From contig CBDICR010000005.1 of assembly GCA_965277425.1 (NCBI GenBank), positions 558,001 through 622,000 on the forward strand: a DNA stretch of 64,000 bases. Direction: 5' to 3'. The position numbers and the translations under genes are program-made. This document shows, one piece after another, positions 49,604 through 57,215 of the stretch; positions within the stretch are counted from its first letter, which is position 1; every line of letters begins with the position of its first letter. Source of the stretch: Poindextera sp965277425 (lineage in GTDB: Bacteria > Pseudomonadota > Alphaproteobacteria > Caulobacterales > Caulobacteraceae). Below the pieces are notes generated by a model. The model was not told the origin of the DNA, ran no database searches, and saw nothing but the letters and a program-made list of their open reading frames with translations.

Positions 49604-51025
49604 TCAGGTATTCATCGTCTCGAAAAAGTCTTCGTTGTTCTTGCTTTGCTTCAGCTTGTCGAGCAGGAACTCGATCGCATCTTGCGGACCCATTGGGCTG
49701 AGGATTCGGCGCAGAATGTTACCCTTCTGCAGATGCTCCTTCGGCGTGATCAGTTCATCCTTGCGCGTCCCTGACTTGACGATGTCGATGGCCGGATAGA
49801 TGCGCTTGTCGGCGACCTTCCGGTCGAGGACGATTTCCGAATTGCCGGTGCCCTTGAACTCTTCGAAGATCACCTCGTCCATGCGGCTGCCGGTATCGAT
49901 CAGCGCCGTGGAGATGATGGTCAGCGAGCCGCCTTCCTCGATGTTCCGCGCCGCGCCGAAGAAGCGTTTCGGCCGTTGCAGGGCATTGGCGTCGACGCCG
50001 CCGGTCAGCACCTTGCCGGATGACGGCACCACGGTGTTGTAGGCGCGGCCCAGCCGGGTGATGTTATCCAGCAGGATGACAACGTCGCGCTTGTGCTCGA
50101 CCAGGCGCTTGGCCTTTTCGATCACCATTTCAGCCACTTGAACGTGGCGTGAGGCCGGCTCGTCGAAGGTCGAGGAGATGACCTCGCCCTTCACCGTGCG
50201 CTGCATGTCGGTGACTTCCTCGGGCCGCTCGTCGACCAGCAGCACGATCAGGTAACATTCCGGATGGTTGGCGGCGATCGCCTTGGCGATGTTCTGCATC
50301 ATGATGGTCTTGCCGACCCGCGGCGGGGCGACGATCAGGCAGCGCTGGCCCTTGCCGAGCGGGACGACGATGTCGATCACCCGCCCGGTGCGGTCCTTCA
50401 ACGTCGGGTCCTCGATCTCCATCTTCAGCCGCTCTTCGGGATAGAGCGGCGTCAGGTTGTCGAAGGCCACCTTATGGCGGACGTTTTCCGGCGGCTCGAA
50501 ATTGACCTGGGTCACATTGACCAGGGCGAAATAGCGCTCGCCTTCGCGCGGTGAGCGTACGCCGCCCTCGACGGTGTCGCCCGTGCGCAGGCCGTAGCGA
50601 CGGATCTGCGACGGAGAAACATAGATGTCGTCGGGCCCGGAGAGATAGTTGGCCTCGGGGCTGCGCAGGAAGCCGAAGCCGTCCTGCAGCACTTCGAGCG
50701 TGCCGGAGCCGGAGATGTCGACGCCTTCCTCGGCCACGGCCTTGAGAATGGCGAACATCATGTTCTGCTTCAGCATCGAGCTGGCGTTCTCGATCTCAAG
50801 CGCTTCTGCGAAGGTGACGAGGTCGGCCGCGGGCTTTTCTTTCAGCTCCTGCAGCGACATCCGCGTCATGCCCATGGCGGCGATCGCCTGGCTGGCGGCG
50901 GTGGGCTCCTCGGGGCCGTCCGCGGCTTCGGCGTCGATGATATCGAGGACATCGCCAACGGGATCGGCGTCGTCCAGCTCGGTCTCGTCGGGCTCGGAGA
51001 GGGTGTCCAGGGGGGTGTCAGTCAT
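49604..51025 (-). CDS. rho: Transcription termination factor Rho
   Basis: Rho is the hexameric RNA helicase that ends transcription at C-rich unstructured RNA. The 473-aa protein has an acidic N-terminal extension of about 50 residues before the helix-extended N-terminus (LQELKEKPAADLVTFAEALEIEN). The cold-shock RNA domain follows (LEVLQDGFGFLRSPEANYLSGPDDIYVSPSQIRRY), then the P-loop APPRVGKT at 233-240. It ends the hemE-hemH-hemJ-rho transcription direction, with a 253-base gap after hemJ. That leader contains an 18-bp palindrome that may attenuate transcription. No residues of the core are missing. Confidence 0.98.
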   Translation of the reverse strand: MTDTPLDTLSEPDETELDDADPVGDVLDIIDAEAADGPEEPTAASQAIAAMGMTRMSLQELKEKPAADLVTFAEALEIENASSMLKQNMMFAILKAVAEEGVDISGSGTLEVLQDGFGFLRSPEANYLSGPDDIYVSPSQIRRYGLRTGDTVEGGVRSPREGERYFALVNVTQVNFEPPENVRHKVAFDNLTPLYPEERLKMEIEDPTLKDRTGRVIDIVVPLGKGQRCLIVAPPRVGKTIMMQNIAKAIAANHPECYLIVLLVDERPEEVTDMQRTVKGEVISSTFDEPASRHVQVAEMVIEKAKRLVEHKRDVVILLDNITRLGRAYNTVVPSSGKVLTGGVDANALQRPKRFFGAARNIEEGGSLTIISTALIDTGSRMDEVIFEEFKGTGNSEIVLDRKVADKRIYPAIDIVKSGTRKDELITPKEHLQKGNILRRILSPMGPQDAIEFLLDKLKQSKNNEDFFETMNT

Positions 51026-51070
51026 GTTGAACTCTGGTTTTAAATTACCGGCCGCATACGCGACCGCCGA

Positions 51071-51088
51071 GGCCCCCGATCGGGGGCC
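51071..51088 (-). promoter_or_regulatory. Palindrome in the rho leader
   Basis: GGCCCCCGATCGGGGGCC is a perfect 18-bp palindrome 46 bases upstream of the rho ATG, a stem of 7 bp with a GATC loop. There is no T tract. rho is autoregulated through its leader in Escherichia coli, so a regulatory role is possible but not shown. The rest of the hemJ-rho gap (51026-51278) shows nothing else clear. Confidence 0.4.
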
Positions 51089-51278
51089 GGATGAAGGTCT
51101 TTGGATGCGCCGGGTCCTTGAAAAATCCGGTCGGCGCGAAGGGGAAGATCAGACGAATGTCGCGGCTCTGGTGGCGCGGGTCTGATGAGAGGAGGCGGGC
51201 TAAGCGGCGAACCGCCTTGCTTCACCCGAAGCGGAACCACAGGCGAGGCCCGAGGTCAAGCGCGACCGCAATCGAGGA

Positions 51279-51731
51279 TCAGGCGCCGAACTTGGTGGTG
51301 GCGGCGATGACGATGACGATGGCGACCAGGAATGGCAGTTCATTGGTCATGCGCCAGAAGCGTTCCGAGCGGATGTTGCGGCCCTCGGCGAAGGCGCGGC
51401 GGGAGCTGGCGAGAAAGCCATGCCAGGCGAACAGGGCCAAAACCCCGGTGATCTTGGTCACAAACCACGGCGCGACCCAGAAGTGGGGACCCAGGCGCTG
51501 AAGGTCAACCCAGACCAGGCAGGCGCCGAAGATCACCACCAGGACCATGGCCGGATTGATGATGATCCGCAGCAGCTTCAGCTCCATGGTCTTGAAGGTC
51601 TCGTCCATCTCCGAACCCGGCGTGGCGCGGGCGTGATAGGCGAAAAGGCGCGGCAGATAGAGCAGGCCCGCCATCCAGGCGATCACTGCGATGATGTGCA
51701 GGCCGCGCAGCAGATTGTAATGTTGGATCAT
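51279..51731 (-). CDS. hemJ: Protoporphyrinogen IX oxidase HemJ
   Basis: HemJ is the membrane oxidase for the penultimate haem step in many alphaproteobacteria. It is 150 aa with four hydrophobic segments. The conserved His and Arg residues are seen in YNLLRGLHIIAVIAWMAGLL, PRLFAYHARA and LALFAWHGFLASSRR. The start is ATG 51731 (MIQHYN), overlapping the hemH stop as ATGA. It is the third gene of hemE-hemH-hemJ, so three late haem steps are together: uroporphyrinogen decarboxylase, protoporphyrinogen oxidase and ferrochelatase. Confidence 0.93.
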   Translation of the reverse strand: MIQHYNLLRGLHIIAVIAWMAGLLYLPRLFAYHARATPGSEMDETFKTMELKLLRIIINPAMVLVVIFGACLVWVDLQRLGPHFWVAPWFVTKITGVLALFAWHGFLASSRRAFAEGRNIRSERFWRMTNELPFLVAIVIVIAATTKFGA

Positions 51732-52774
51732 GCCTCGCCCCGGCTCAGATGCGGACATTTCGACCAAGCCGCCGGGCAGGTAAAGCCCGATCCCGGCTCG
51801 GCGCCCCCCGATTGCCGCAGCATCGAGGCGACCAGTTCAGCCAGGCCGTCGATGAAGTCGGTCTCGACACCGAGGGTTGGGACGCGGACATAGACCTTCA
51901 GGCCGGCCGCCTCGGCGCGCAGGCGATAGTCATGGTCGAGCTCGACCAGGGTCTCCACATGCTCGGAGACGAAAGCGATCGGGCTGATCACCAGGCCAAC
52001 CGCATCCTTCGCCGCCGCCTCGATCTCGTCCAAAGTGGTGGGCGCCAGCCACCTCATCGGTCCGACCCGGCTCTGATAGGCGATACGCCAGTCGGAGAGT
52101 TTCTCAGGCAGCCGCGCCGCCACGGCCGCAGCGGTGGCGGCCACCTGGTTGGCGTAGGGATCGCCGGCCTCGACGACGGTCTGCGGCAGGCCGTGGGCGG
52201 AGAAGATCAGCCGCACCGGCTCCGGCCGTCCCGCGGCGGCCCACGCCGCCTCGATCCGCTTCACATGGGCCGTGACCAGGCCCTCCAGCACCGGATAGCA
52301 GCAGACCGCCCGCGCACGCCCTGGCCCGCGATAGGCGCCGCTCCAGGCGGCCAGGGATGAAGCGGTGGTCGTGGTGGAAAACTGCGGATAGAGCGGCAGG
52401 AGCACGATCTCGTCCGGCGCGAACGCCGCGACCCTGGCTGCGGTCTCGGCGCTGAACGGGCGCCAATAGCGCATGGCGATGAAGGTCTCGACCGTCGTCT
52501 CGGGCAGCCGAGTCTGCAGCACGATCTTCAGGGCGTCGGCCTGGGCCTTCGTCTCGGCAAGCAGCGGCGAGGCGCCGCCCATGCGCGCGTAGTTCACCCT
52601 GGCCGATCGATCGCGCAGCCCGGCGATCAGGGCCGCCAGCGGCAGGCGCAGAAGCGTCGGCAAGCCGATGATGGCCGAATCCCTGAACAGGTTGAACAGG
52701 AAGGGTCGAACCGACTTTAAACTGTCCGGGCCGCCCAGATTGAAGAGGACGACGGCAAGCTTCCTCGTCGCCAT
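51728..52774 (-). CDS. hemH: Ferrochelatase
   Basis: HemH inserts Fe(II) into protoporphyrin IX, the last step of haem synthesis. The 348-aa protein starts MATRKLAVVLFNLGGPDSLKSVRPFLFNLF. The catalytic region contains LIFSAHGLPQTVVEAGDPY with the His that binds iron, and the C-terminal FVSEHVETLVELDHDYRL with the metal-binding Glu is conserved. The last residues GGAEPGSGFTCPAAWSKCPHL contain two Cys that could ligate a cluster. It shares one base with the hemE stop (TGATG) and four with the hemJ start. Confidence 0.96.
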   Translation of the reverse strand: MATRKLAVVLFNLGGPDSLKSVRPFLFNLFRDSAIIGLPTLLRLPLAALIAGLRDRSARVNYARMGGASPLLAETKAQADALKIVLQTRLPETTVETFIAMRYWRPFSAETAARVAAFAPDEIVLLPLYPQFSTTTTASSLAAWSGAYRGPGRARAVCCYPVLEGLVTAHVKRIEAAWAAAGRPEPVRLIFSAHGLPQTVVEAGDPYANQVAATAAAVAARLPEKLSDWRIAYQSRVGPMRWLAPTTLDEIEAAAKDAVGLVISPIAFVSEHVETLVELDHDYRLRAEAAGLKVYVRVPTLGVETDFIDGLAELVASMLRQSGGAEPGSGFTCPAAWSKCPHLSRGEA

Positions 52775-53820
52775 CAGGTCCTGCGCCAGCTGGTGACGCG
52801 CTCCACGGCCTGGCCGATGTGCTCGACCGGCGTCGTCGGCGGCACGCCGTGGCCAAGGTTGAAAATCCACGGGCCATCGCCCCATGCCGCCAGCAGGGCA
52901 TCGATGCCGGCGTCGAGGGCCGGTCCGCCGGCCAGCAGCAGCTGCGGATCCAGCGCACCTTGGATGGCGACCGTCCGTTGCAATCGCCGGCCGAGCGCAA
53001 GCGAGGCGCCCGTACCCAGGCCGACCGCCTGCACGCCCGTCGCCGCCACATAGGGCTCGATCAGCGACTCGGTCGCGCCGCGCGGAAAGCCGATCACCGG
53101 CGCCGTCACGCCCACCGCGCGCAAAGCCGCCACGATGCGGGCATGCGGCCGCATGACCAGCCGTTCGAACACCGGCTCCGGCAGGTCTTCGGCCCAGGAC
53201 TCGAAAATCTGCACCGCCTGGGCCCCGGCTTCGACCTGCATGACCAGGTAGCGCCAGGTTGCCTCGGCGACGACATCGACCAACTGTCCGACCCTTTCCA
53301 GATCGGCGAAAGCCTGCGCCCGCGCCGCCGCCCGCGCCGCCTCGCCGCCCCGGCCCTGCAGCATGTAGGTGGCGACGGTCCAGGGGCCGCCGGCAAAACC
53401 AATGAGCGCCCGCTCTGGCTCCAGCCCCGCCCGCGCCCGCCGCACCGTCTCACCGATCGCGGCCAGGCGGCCGGTCGAAGCCTTCACCTCCACCGCCAGC
53501 GCCTCGATGCTCGGCAGCGCGCCCATGCGCGGCCCTTCGCCGGCCTCGAACCATACCTGCTGGCCAAGCGCCAGCGCGATCGGCACGATGTCGGAAAACA
53601 CGATGGCCGCGTCGTAGGCGAACCGCCGCATGGGCTGCAGCGTAATCTCGGCCGCGATCTCGGGGTTGAAGCAGAGGCTGAGAAAATCGCCCGCCTGAGC
53701 GCGAAGTTCGCGGTACTCCGGCAGACAACGGCCGGCCTGACGCATGAACCAGATCGGAGGACGCTCAAGCGCCTGCCCCTTCAGAGCGCCGAGCAGCAAC
53801 GGTTCGGAGAGGGGCGTCAT
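52774..53820 (-). CDS. hemE: Uroporphyrinogen decarboxylase
   Basis: HemE converts uroporphyrinogen III to coproporphyrinogen III in the cytoplasm. The 348-aa protein carries both signature motifs, RPPIWFMRQAGRCLPEYREL near residue 20 and GFAGGPWTVATYML near 148. Length is typical. Its start borders the proposed origin, and its promoter must lie there: a CtrA box (53880-53894) is 60 bases upstream. In Caulobacter, hemE transcription within the origin is tied to replication control. It leads the hemE-hemH-hemJ-rho operon with TGATG coupling to hemH. Confidence 0.97.
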   Translation of the reverse strand: MTPLSEPLLLGALKGQALERPPIWFMRQAGRCLPEYRELRAQAGDFLSLCFNPEIAAEITLQPMRRFAYDAAIVFSDIVPIALALGQQVWFEAGEGPRMGALPSIEALAVEVKASTGRLAAIGETVRRARAGLEPERALIGFAGGPWTVATYMLQGRGGEAARAAARAQAFADLERVGQLVDVVAEATWRYLVMQVEAGAQAVQIFESWAEDLPEPVFERLVMRPHARIVAALRAVGVTAPVIGFPRGATESLIEPYVAATGVQAVGLGTGASLALGRRLQRTVAIQGALDPQLLLAGGPALDAGIDALLAAWGDGPWIFNLGHGVPPTTPVEHIGQAVERVTSWRRT

Positions 53821-53879
53821 GGCCGCCCTTAAAGCCGCTCAGCCTGCCGGGCTCAAGTCCGAGGGCCTCCTTCTATTCC

Positions 53880-53894
53880 TTAATAAGAGATTAA
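53880..53894. promoter_or_regulatory. CtrA box 1
   Basis: TTAA-TAAGAGA-TTAA, an exact TTAA-N7-TTAA match. It lies 60 bases upstream of the hemE start and should both repress origin firing and overlap the hemE promoter. Confidence 0.85.
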
Positions 53895-54014
53895 GAGAGA
53901 GTCGGTGGAAGAGATCAGGGCCAGCTAAAACCGGGGATGACTCAAAGCCTGCCTGGGTGATTCAGCCCTCCCGGTCAGATTAGAAACGAACGGCGCACAG
54001 CCGGCATTATCGCC

Positions 54015-54023
54015 TGTGGATTG
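54015..54023 (-). promoter_or_regulatory. DnaA-like box
   Basis: CAATCCACA on the minus strand, two mismatches to TTATCCACA, 30 bases from CtrA box 2. It is directly followed by a TCCCC tract on the same strand. A weak site on its own but in the right place. Confidence 0.5.
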
Positions 54024-54052
54024 CGGGGAAACCTTGCAACCGGCCGACCAGG

Positions 54053-54067
54053 TTAACAAAATCTTAA
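54053..54067. promoter_or_regulatory. CtrA box 2
   Basis: TTAA-CAAAATC-TTAA, an exact TTAA-N7-TTAA match in the centre of the gap, within its most AT-rich segment, between two DnaA-like boxes. Confidence 0.85.
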
Positions 54068-54101
54068 CGACGTCTGGGCGCGGATCGAACCAAGCGGCGG
54101 C

Positions 54102-54110
54102 TTATCCAGA
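54102..54110 (+). promoter_or_regulatory. DnaA-like box
   Basis: TTATCCAGA, one mismatch to the DnaA consensus TTATCCACA, 35 bases from CtrA box 2. The best DnaA box in the gap. Confidence 0.65.
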
Positions 54111-54154
54111 GGCTGGGATCCTGAAGCCTCGCGGCGTCCGCACGACGGTCGAGC

Positions 54155-54163
54155 TGTGGACTT
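54155..54163 (-). promoter_or_regulatory. Weak DnaA-like box
   Basis: AAGTCCACA on the minus strand keeps the TCCACA core but differs at the first three bases. Low confidence alone. Confidence 0.35.
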
Positions 54164-54183
54164 CGGCCGGGTCCTTTGGCTGT

Positions 54184-54192
54184 TTTCCCACA
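54184..54192 (+). promoter_or_regulatory. Weak DnaA-like box
   Basis: TTTCCCACA, two mismatches to TTATCCACA, 21 bases from the previous box. Low confidence alone. Confidence 0.35.
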
Positions 54193-54258
54193 CCAGTCTT
54201 GGCAAAGCGGTCGCGAGCGGCTTTTCTCCCCGCCGGTTCCGCTCATTTGGGCCGGTCG

Positions 54259-54273
54259 TTAACGCCTCATTAA
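54259..54273. promoter_or_regulatory. CtrA box 3
   Basis: TTAA-CGCCTCA-TTAA, an exact TTAA-N7-TTAA match 39 bases before the ppsR start, where CtrA could also control ppsR transcription. Confidence 0.85.
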
Positions 54274-54311
54274 CCAACGCTCAACAGCGAGGCGGGCAAG
54301 GAAAGTCGGCG

Positions 54312-55160
54312 ATGACCCAGGCTTCGCGCTTCGCCACCTATTTCCATATCCATCTGGTCTCGGATTCCACCGGCGAGACGCTGAACGCCATGGCGCGCGC
54401 GGTCTGCGCCCGGTTCGACGACGTGTTGCCGATCGAACATATCTATTCTCTGGTCCGCTCGCCGCGGCAGCTCGAGCGGGTGCTGCGCGAGATCGAAGCC
54501 GCGCCCGGCGTCGTCCTGCACACCATTGTCGACAAGGCCTTGCGCGCGGCGCTGGAACAGGGCTGCCGCGACCTCGACATGACCTGCGTGGCGGCGCTCG
54601 ACCCGCTGATCGCCTCGCTGGCCCGCTATCTGGGCGCCTCGATCTCGACCCGGGTCGGCGCGCACCTGCGGCTCGATCACGACTATTTCAACCGCATGGA
54701 TGCCTTGGCCTACGCCATCAGCCACGACGACGGCCACGCCACCCAAGACCTGGAGGCCGCCGACGTGGTGCTGGTCGGGGTCAGCCGCACCTCCAAGACG
54801 CCGACCTCGATCTATCTTGCCCATCGCGGCATCCGCGCGGCCAATGTGCCGCTGGTCCCGGGCGCCGAGCCGCCGGCGCAGCTGTTCGAACTGAAGCGGG
54901 CGGTGGTGGTCGGCCTCACCCTTTCGCCCGATCGGCTGATCGAGATCCGCCGCAACCGGCTGTCGAACCTGCGTGAAGATCGCGAGAGCGCCTATGTCGA
55001 TATCGAGGCGGTGCGCGCCGAGATCGTCCGTGCACGCCGCATGTTCGAAAAACACGGCTGGCCGGTGATCGACGTCACCCGACGGTCGGTCGAGGAGACC
55101 GCCGCGGCTGTCATCAACGTGATGACCGCCGGGGGCGGCCAGGTCGAGGTTCTGTCGTGA
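54312..55160 (+). CDS. ppsR: Pyruvate,phosphate dikinase regulatory protein (PPSR/DUF299)
   Basis: Bifunctional serine/threonine kinase-phosphorylase that controls PPDK or PEP synthase by ADP-dependent phosphorylation. The 282-aa protein has FHIHLVSDSTGETLNAMARA at the N-terminus, the P-loop-like GVSRTSKTPTSIYLAH and C-terminal NVPLVPGAEPP. I start at ATG 54312 with AAGGAAAG upstream; the frame stays open into the origin but the residues there are not conserved. It is the first gene right of the origin and starts the chain ppsR-maf-aroE-coaE-dnaQ. Its stop overlaps the maf start (GTGA). Confidence 0.95.
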   Translation: MTQASRFATYFHIHLVSDSTGETLNAMARAVCARFDDVLPIEHIYSLVRSPRQLERVLREIEAAPGVVLHTIVDKALRAALEQGCRDLDMTCVAALDPLIASLARYLGASISTRVGAHLRLDHDYFNRMDALAYAISHDDGHATQDLEAADVVLVGVSRTSKTPTSIYLAHRGIRAANVPLVPGAEPPAQLFELKRAVVVGLTLSPDRLIEIRRNRLSNLREDRESAYVDIEAVRAEIVRARRMFEKHGWPVIDVTRRSVEETAAAVINVMTAGGGQVEVLS

Positions 55161-55747
55161 CCCAACTGGTGTTGGCGTCGAAGAGCGCCGTGCGCGCACG
55201 GCTGCTCGCCGCCGTCGGCGTCGATTTCGAGGCGGTGGACTCCGGACTCGACGAGGCCGTGGCCAAGGCGGCCCTGGTCGGGCGGACGCCGCGGGCGCTC
55301 GCCTTGGCGCTGGCCAAGGCCAAGGCGCTACGCGTCTCCGGGGCCCGGCGGGAGACCCTGGTCATCGGCGCCGACCAGACGCTCGAGTTCGAGGGTCGGC
55401 TGTTCGACAAGGCAGCCAGCCTGACTGAGGCCCGCGCCCGGCTAGTCATGCTCCGTGGACGCTCGCATCGCCTGCACGCGGGCCTCGCCGTGGCTCGCGA
55501 CGGGCAGGTCCTGTGGCGCAGATGCGCCAGCTCGACCCTGACCATGCGCCATTTCACCGATGCCTGGCTGGACGCCTACCTGGCGCGCAACCCCGGCCCG
55601 GCCCTGTCGTCCGTGGGCTGTTACGAGCTGGAGGGTGAAGGCGCCCAGCTGTTCGACCGGATTCTCGGCGACTATTTCGCCATATTGGGCCTGCCCTTGC
55701 TCGGCCTTTTGGCGTGTCTGCGCAAAGAGGGAATCATGCCGCGATGA
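55157..55747 (+). CDS. maf: Maf-family nucleoside triphosphate pyrophosphatase
   Basis: Maf house-cleaning enzyme that hydrolyses non-canonical dNTP/NTP, 196 aa. The N-terminal LVLASKSAVRARLLAAVGVDF matches the family LxLASxSxxR motif, and VIGADQTLEFEGRLFDKA holds the catalytic Asp. TAWLDAYL-like and SSVGCYELEGEGAQLFDRI segments follow. GTG at 55157 overlaps the ppsR stop by 4 bases, and its own stop overlaps aroE by 4 (ATGA). The C-terminus (PLLGLLACLRKEGI) fits the family. Confidence 0.95.
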   Translation: MTQLVLASKSAVRARLLAAVGVDFEAVDSGLDEAVAKAALVGRTPRALALALAKAKALRVSGARRETLVIGADQTLEFEGRLFDKAASLTEARARLVMLRGRSHRLHAGLAVARDGQVLWRRCASSTLTMRHFTDAWLDAYLARNPGPALSSVGCYELEGEGAQLFDRILGDYFAILGLPLLGLLACLRKEGIMPR

Positions 55748-56601
55748 GCAGTGTCACCAGCCGAACGCGGGTCGCCGGCGTCATCGGCCGGCCCGTGGCG
55801 CATTCGCTGAGCCCCTTGATCCAGAACGCCTGGATCAAGGCGGCTGGCCTGGACGCCGTCTATGTCGCCCTCAGCCCCTCGGAAGACTGGCTGGCGCCCT
55901 TCATCAGCGGATGTCGCGGCGGGGTCCTGGCGGGGCTGAACGTCACCCTGCCATTCAAGGCCCATGCGCTCGAAATGGCCGATGACGCCAGCGAACGGGC
56001 CTGGCGCGCTGGGGCGGCGAACCTTCTGCTTTTCGGTGATGACGATCAGATCTACGCGGACAATACCGATGGGGTCGGCCTGCTGGCCGCTTTCGCCGCC
56101 CAGGCGCCCGGCCTTGATGTCACGGGCCAGGTCGTGACCATCCTGGGGGCTGGCGGCGCGGCGCGGGGCGCCGCGGCGGCGCTGGTCGGCGCCGGCGCGG
56201 CCGAGGTGCGGCTGGTCAACCGCACGCGGGTGCGCGCCGAGCAGATCGCGGACGTGCTGGGCGTCAAGGTCCAGGTGTTCGGCTGGGACCAGCTTGCGGC
56301 CGCCTTCAACGGCGCTGCGGCGCTGATCAACGCGACCTCACTGGGCCTGGAGGGCGGTGAGCCGTTGACCTTGTCGCTCGAAGGCCTGCCGGCGGGCGCG
56401 GTGGTCATGGACATGGTCTATCGGCCGCTCAAGACGTCGCTATTGGCCGCCGCCGCCGCCGCCGGCCATCCTGTCGTCGACGGATTGGAAATGCTGATCG
56501 GCCAGGCGCGCCCATCGTTCGAGGCCCTGTTCGGCCAGGCGCCGCCGGCGACGGTCGATGTGCGCGCCCTGGCCCTGGATGGGCTTGGACGTCCGGCATG
56601 A
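55744..56601 (+). CDS. aroE: Shikimate dehydrogenase
   Basis: AroE reduces 3-dehydroshikimate to shikimate with NADPH in aromatic amino acid synthesis. The 285-aa protein starts MSSVTSRTRVAGVIGRPVAHSLSP, with the substrate-binding Ser-x-Ser region (HSLSP), then GLNVTLPFK with catalytic Lys, NTDGVG with Asp, and ILGAGGAARGAAAALVGAG for NADPH. NATSLGLEG and VMDMVYRPLKTSL complete the fold. The ATG overlaps the maf stop and its stop overlaps coaE (both ATGA). Confidence 0.96.
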   Translation: MSSVTSRTRVAGVIGRPVAHSLSPLIQNAWIKAAGLDAVYVALSPSEDWLAPFISGCRGGVLAGLNVTLPFKAHALEMADDASERAWRAGAANLLLFGDDDQIYADNTDGVGLLAAFAAQAPGLDVTGQVVTILGAGGAARGAAAALVGAGAAEVRLVNRTRVRAEQIADVLGVKVQVFGWDQLAAAFNGAAALINATSLGLEGGEPLTLSLEGLPAGAVVMDMVYRPLKTSLLAAAAAAGHPVVDGLEMLIGQARPSFEALFGQAPPATVDVRALALDGLGRPA

Positions 56602-57215
56602 TCACCATCGGACTCACCGGATCGGTCGGCATGGGCAAGTCGACCACCGCCGCCATGTTCGCCGAGCAAGGCGCGCCGGTCTATGACGCCGACGCCGAGG
56701 TGCATCGGCTGCAGGCCAAGCGGGGCGCGGCGGTCGACGCGATCGAGGCGGCCTTTCCGGGCGTGGTCCGGGAGGGCGCGGTCGATCGCGGCGCGCTGGG
56801 CGCGCGGGTATTCGGCGACCCTGAGGCGCTGAAGCGCTTGAACGGGATCATCTATCCGATGCTGGGCGCGGGTCGTGCGGCGTTTTTCGAGCGCGCTGAG
56901 CGGGACGGCGTCGATGCCGTGGTGCTCGACATTCCCATGCTGTTCGAGACCGGCGGCGAGGCGCGGATGGACGTCGTGGTGGTGGTCAGCGCGCCGCAAG
57001 CCATTCAGCGCGAGCGGGTTCTGGCCCGTCCCGGCTATGACGCCGCGCGGCTGGACGCCATTCTGGCCAGGCAGATGCCCGACGCTGAAAAACGCGCCCG
57101 CGCCCACTTCGTGATCGATACCGGCCATGGCCTGGACCATGCCCGCGAACAGGTTCGCGCGGTGATGGCGGCGCTGCGATCCGGCGACTGGCGAAAGGCT
57201 GAACGCCCCGCTTGA
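56598..57215 (+). CDS. coaE: Dephospho-CoA kinase
   Basis: CoaE phosphorylates dephospho-CoA, the last step of CoA synthesis. The 205-aa protein has the P-loop GLTGSVGMGKSTT from residue 5, then APVYDADAEVHRL (the catalytic D-A-D), VVLDIPMLFETGG and the C-terminal RARAHFVIDTG motif. ATG overlaps the aroE stop (ATGA), and its own TGA overlaps the TTG of dnaQ (TTGA). A complete gene of typical length. Confidence 0.96.
   Translation: MITIGLTGSVGMGKSTTAAMFAEQGAPVYDADAEVHRLQAKRGAAVDAIEAAFPGVVREGAVDRGALGARVFGDPEALKRLNGIIYPMLGAGRAAFFERAERDGVDAVVLDIPMLFETGGEARMDVVVVVSAPQAIQRERVLARPGYDAARLDAILARQMPDAEKRARAHFVIDTGHGLDHAREQVRAVMAALRSGDWRKAERPA

Larger units (their letters stand above)
53821..54311. other. 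Probable chromosomal replication origin (Cori-like)
   Basis: A 491-base non-coding gap between divergent hemE (minus) and ppsR (plus), the site of the Caulobacter origin. It holds three exact CtrA boxes, at least four DnaA-like boxes (one with a single mismatch to TTATCCACA), two CcrM GANTC sites (GACTC at 53939, GATTC at 53959) and AT-rich tracts at 53875-53895 and 54051-54068. The local gene orientation flips here, and parS lies 7.3 kb left. dnaA is not in the window, as expected for this group. The call is by architecture, not by experiment. Confidence 0.88.
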
